A stretch of DNA of 6,900 bases, from assembly GCA_003165095.1 (NCBI GenBank), contig PLSH01000066.1, positions 1,253 to 8,152 of the forward strand. Direction: 5' to 3'. The position numbers and the translations under genes are program-made. Numbering within the stretch: the stretch's first letter is position 1; every line of letters starts with the position of its first letter. This stretch comes from Acidobacteriaceae bacterium (GTDB taxonomy: Bacteria; Acidobacteriota; Terriglobia; Terriglobales; Acidobacteriaceae). Of the stretch, positions 4,947-6,900 are shown one piece after another. Below the pieces are notes generated by a model. That model did no database searches. It was not told the DNA's origin and was given only the letters and a program-made list of their open reading frames with translations.

Positions 4947-5804
4947 CTACTCGCAGCCCAGCCCTCCGGGCGGGCATAGCACCTGCGCACGGCCAGGTTT
5001 TGCAATGGGTTTGGGCTGATTGGCGGCAGGAACCAGGGTGGCCGGCGCGCCGTCAGATCCGGCAACGGCCAGGTTCTCCTCTTCGAGGATCAGAGGGCGC
5101 TGCAAGACCATCTCAACCTGCGTGCCGGTGTCGATGCTGACATCCGCACCCCGCGTAAAGAGTGAGACGATGCCGGCGGCGGCCAGTCCAGCGCCGACGC
5201 CAGCCAGGCCACCGGCCAAGGGATGTCCGGAACCGAGGCCGGCGATGGAGCCTACGGTGGCTCCGGTAGGAACGGCGATTTTGGCTACCTCGCCGGCGTT
5301 ACGGGTTTTGTCTCCATCCTGCTGGATGGTCCCTTCGTCGTCGCCCTTGACGGTTTGATTCTTTGCGCCCGGCAGGCTATCGACGACCCCGGGGATCTGA
5401 ACTACCGTGTTGTTGGGAAAGATGATGGAGGTAAAATGCATGTCGAGCTGTGCCCTGCCCTTTACGTGGCCGGCGCGCTCTACGCGGTCCACCACGCCCT
5501 GGACATAAACGCCGACGGGAATCATGACGCGGTTGCCGACCACGACCGGGAAGGTAGAGGCGAGGTAGACACCATCGCCCGGCTTGGCGCTCTTGGTGTT
5601 GATAGAACTGCGCAGTTGCAGGAGGAACTTGGTGCCGGCGGGCACCGTGTAGGTCTTTGGGGCAATAGCAGGCGTTGCGGCAGGCGCGGTTGCAGGGAGC
5701 GGTGCTGCCACCTCGAGTTGAGCGGGGGGTTGGGCGAAACCGGCGCTTGCGGCTGCAAGGCCGCTGAAGACTGCTGCCCGTAGCAACGGATGCGGCAGAG
5801 GCAT
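4947..5804 (-). CDS. Secreted protein resembling the VirB10/TrbI beta-barrel domain
   Basis: This is a 285-residue exported protein. Residues 1-24 form a signal peptide with an AFA-type site (SAGFA before QPP), followed by an Ala/Pro-rich linker to about 50. Residues 51-140 resemble the start of the VirB10/TrbI barrel of type IV secretion and conjugation systems: VPAGTKFLLQLRSSINTKSA (54-73), PGDGVYLASTFPV (75-87), NRVMIPVGVYVQGVVDRVE (91-109) and LDMHFTSIIFPNNTVVQIPG (120-139). A Gly/Ala-rich glycine-zipper-like stretch (181-213) follows, then DTGTQVEMVLQRPLIL (225-240), similar to the barrel's last strand. C277 and C284 lie at the C-terminus. No VirB4, VirB9 or relaxase gene is nearby, so a conjugation role is not supported; an envelope role is an inference. 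The ATG at 5804 has a full AAGGAGG Shine-Dalgarno, which makes the start firm. Confidence 0.85.
   Translation of the reverse strand: MPLPHPLLRAAVFSGLAAASAGFAQPPAQLEVAAPLPATAPAATPAIAPKTYTVPAGTKFLLQLRSSINTKSAKPGDGVYLASTFPVVVGNRVMIPVGVYVQGVVDRVERAGHVKGRAQLDMHFTSIIFPNNTVVQIPGVVDSLPGAKNQTVKGDDEGTIQQDGDKTRNAGEVAKIAVPTGATVGSIAGLGSGHPLAGGLAGVGAGLAAAGIVSLFTRGADVSIDTGTQVEMVLQRPLILEEENLAVAGSDGAPATLVPAANQPKPIAKPGRAQVLCPPGGLGCE
4956..4975. repeat. GC-rich hairpin at the convergent gene junction
   Basis: GCCC-A-GCCC (4956-4964) pairs with GGGCGGGC (4968-4975) around a 3-nt loop, giving 8 G-C pairs with one bulged A. It lies 26 bp past the plus-strand stop at 4930 and inside the last codons of the minus-strand gene. 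No U tract follows on either strand, so it is at best a non-canonical, two-way transcription end. It also encodes the Cys/Pro/Gly-rich C-terminus of the minus-strand protein. Confidence 0.4.
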
Positions 5805-5942
5805 TCAATCCTCCTTGTTATTCATCAAGTGGATAGACTAGGTGTTCGCAGACAAGGATAGCCTGAACTGCGCTCTGCAATACGAAAAATACCATGCCGT
5901 TGGCGAGAAGCGGAATGATTCGCGCTACCATTTGAGAAAGCG
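5805..5942. other. Divergent spacer between the VirB10-like and serine hydrolase genes
   Basis: This 138-bp AT-richer spacer must carry the start signals of both flanking genes, which point away from each other. Apart from the AAGGAGG site at 5810-5816 and the weak GAGAA before 5943, I see no convincing promoter hexamer pair, operator-like repeat or small ORF. Confidence 0.5.
5810..5816 (-). promoter_or_regulatory. Full-strength ribosome binding site of the VirB10-like gene
   Basis: Minus-strand AAGGAGG lies exactly 5 nt before the ATG at 5804. It is the best Shine-Dalgarno match in front of a real gene in this window, which suggests efficient translation. Confidence 0.8.
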
Positions 5943-6900
5943 ATGAATCCTGAGACTGCAGGTTCTGCCCCAGTTCGAGGCGAATCACCCGACCGGTTTC
6001 GAGCCGCGTACAGGGTGCTGGAAGAGGCTATTGCGGCGCGCGGGTTTCCGGGCTGCGCATTTGGAGTTGTGGCCGGCGGCGATGTTGTGGTCCAGGACGC
6101 GCTGGGCCGCTTTACTTACGACGAGGACGCACCCCCGGTAACCGCGGAGACTGTTTACGATGTTGCCAGCCTCACCAAGGTCGTAGCCACCACGGCCGCA
6201 GCCATGGTTTTGTGTCAGCGGGGGCAGCTCGACCTTAATACGTCTCTGGGGGATTTGCTGCCTGGGTTTGTGGTGGGCCGGGCTTCAGGCGACAACGCCC
6301 GGCATGTGAGGTTGCGCCACCTGCTGGGCCATAATTCCGGACTGCCCGGCTATGTGGAGTTCTTTCGGACGGTTTCTACGCCCTCCGCGTTGCTTCGCGT
6401 CTGCCTGGAATTGCCGCTGGAGGCTGAACCGGGCGCGCGAGCCGAGTATTCCGATCCTGGGTTCATCTTGCTTGGCAAGGCGCTGGAAGTATTCACGCGT
6501 GAAAACCTGGCTGAATGGGTCAGCCGGGAGATTTTCAAGCCGCTGGGGCTGCTGGCAACGGGATATTGCCCGGCTCCGGCAACGCGCGGGGCGATTCCAC
6601 CTACAGAAGCGGACAAAACGTGGCGCCATCGGCGCATCCAGGGCGAAGTGCAGGATGAGAACGCCTGGGTTCTGAAGGGCGTGGCCGGTCATGCGGGGCT
6701 TTTCTCCAATGTGCCAGACCTGCTGCGCTTTGCCGGCGAGGTTCTTCGTGCCGAAGCGGATGATGGGGCCACGAGAGACGGACCACCCCTGTTCAACCGG
6801 GAAACAGTGGAGGATTTTGCGCGAAGACAGGGTCCGGAGGGCAGCTCGCGAGCGCTGGGATGGGATACGCCGTCGGCGAATTCCTCATCCGGGGGCTATT
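5943..6900 (+). CDS. Serine hydrolase of the beta-lactamase / penicillin-binding-protein-like family (runs off right edge)
   Basis: This is a serine acyl-enzyme hydrolase of the class C beta-lactamase-like family (Pfam Beta-lactamase), whose members include esterases and D-Ala-D-Ala peptidases. The first 319 residues are present, open to the window end. Motif 1 is SLTK (76-79), with S76 nucleophile and K79 base, preceded by TVYDVA. The second motif is YSD (169-171) in AEYSDPGFILLG, giving the tyrosine. LRHLLGHNSGLPGY (124-137), GEVQDENAW (234-242) and GVAGHAGLFS (246-255) are further signatures. The DENA...GHAGLFS pattern is typical of a subgroup found with or fused to peptidoglycan-recycling enzymes. 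The third active-site motif (HTG/KTG type) should lie past the edge. No clear signal peptide is seen, so it looks cytoplasmic. The ATG at 5943 has GAGAA about 4 nt upstream. The true substrate is unknown; resistance should not be assumed. Confidence 0.93.
   Translation, partial: MNPETAGSAPVRGESPDRFRAAYRVLEEAIAARGFPGCAFGVVAGGDVVVQDALGRFTYDEDAPPVTAETVYDVASLTKVVATTAAAMVLCQRGQLDLNTSLGDLLPGFVVGRASGDNARHVRLRHLLGHNSGLPGYVEFFRTVSTPSALLRVCLELPLEAEPGARAEYSDPGFILLGKALEVFTRENLAEWVSREIFKPLGLLATGYCPAPATRGAIPPTEADKTWRHRRIQGEVQDENAWVLKGVAGHAGLFSNVPDLLRFAGEVLRAEADDGATRDGPPLFNRETVEDFARRQGPEGSSRALGWDTPSANSSSGGY

Noticed and set aside
5223..5783. Plus-strand 186-residue ORF opposite the VirB10-like gene
   Set aside because: It is antisense to a gene with a signal peptide, a full AAGGAGG site and barrel-like motifs. 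The plus-strand frame has no domain signal.
4947..5804. Evidence for a conjugative or type IV secretion locus
   Set aside because: Only one VirB10-like protein is present. No ATPase, relaxase, VirB8 or VirB9 is seen and the neighbours are unrelated.
6285..6692. Minus-strand 135-residue ORF opposite the serine hydrolase
   Set aside because: It overlaps the catalytic region of the beta-lactamase-family gene and has a shadow-like Arg/Pro/Ala-rich composition.
5943..6900. Calling the serine hydrolase an antibiotic-resistance beta-lactamase
   Set aside because: The SxxK and YSD motifs are shared with many esterases and peptidases of this family, the third motif is outside the window, and no export signal is visible.

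Overview
The window looks like chromosomal DNA of an Acidobacteriota member, probably class Terriglobia. This is an inference from three things: the moderately high GC content, a secreted carboxypeptidase-regulatory-like protein, and a palindromic repeat family (loops TGAA and TAAA) with its transposase of a type I associate with that group. No rRNA or other taxonomic marker is present, so the placement is tentative.

The left half (1-3876) is a run of minus-strand genes. In transcription order they are lepB (signal peptidase I), carA (small, glutaminase subunit of carbamoyl phosphate synthetase), an intrinsic terminator, a REP-associated tyrosine transposase (RAYT), a small secreted protein with a carboxypeptidase-regulatory-like fold, and carB (large subunit), which runs off the left edge. 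CarA and CarB form one enzyme feeding pyrimidine and arginine synthesis, yet their genes are separated here by the terminator and the RAYT module.

The most notable structure is at 1227-1931. Three copies of one composite repeat, each with two hairpins 21-22 nt apart, sit on and around the RAYT gene. Copies B and C face each other as inverted repeats bounding the catalytic core. Copies C and A are read through as the last third of the protein. Stem bases covary between copies, so the hairpins look selected as structures. The repeat edges also supply the RAYT start codon and part of the ribosome binding site of the next gene.

The right half (3877-6900) starts with a 331-bp divergent intergenic region holding two small inverted repeats. 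It is followed by an unrecognised plus-strand gene for a single-membrane-pass protein with a conserved-looking cysteine-bearing C-terminus. That gene converges on a minus-strand gene for a secreted protein resembling the VirB10/TrbI beta-barrel. After a 138-bp divergent spacer comes a plus-strand serine beta-lactamase-family hydrolase, cut by the right edge. I see no tRNA, rRNA, CRISPR array, phage gene or insertion sequence other than the RAYT/REP module.
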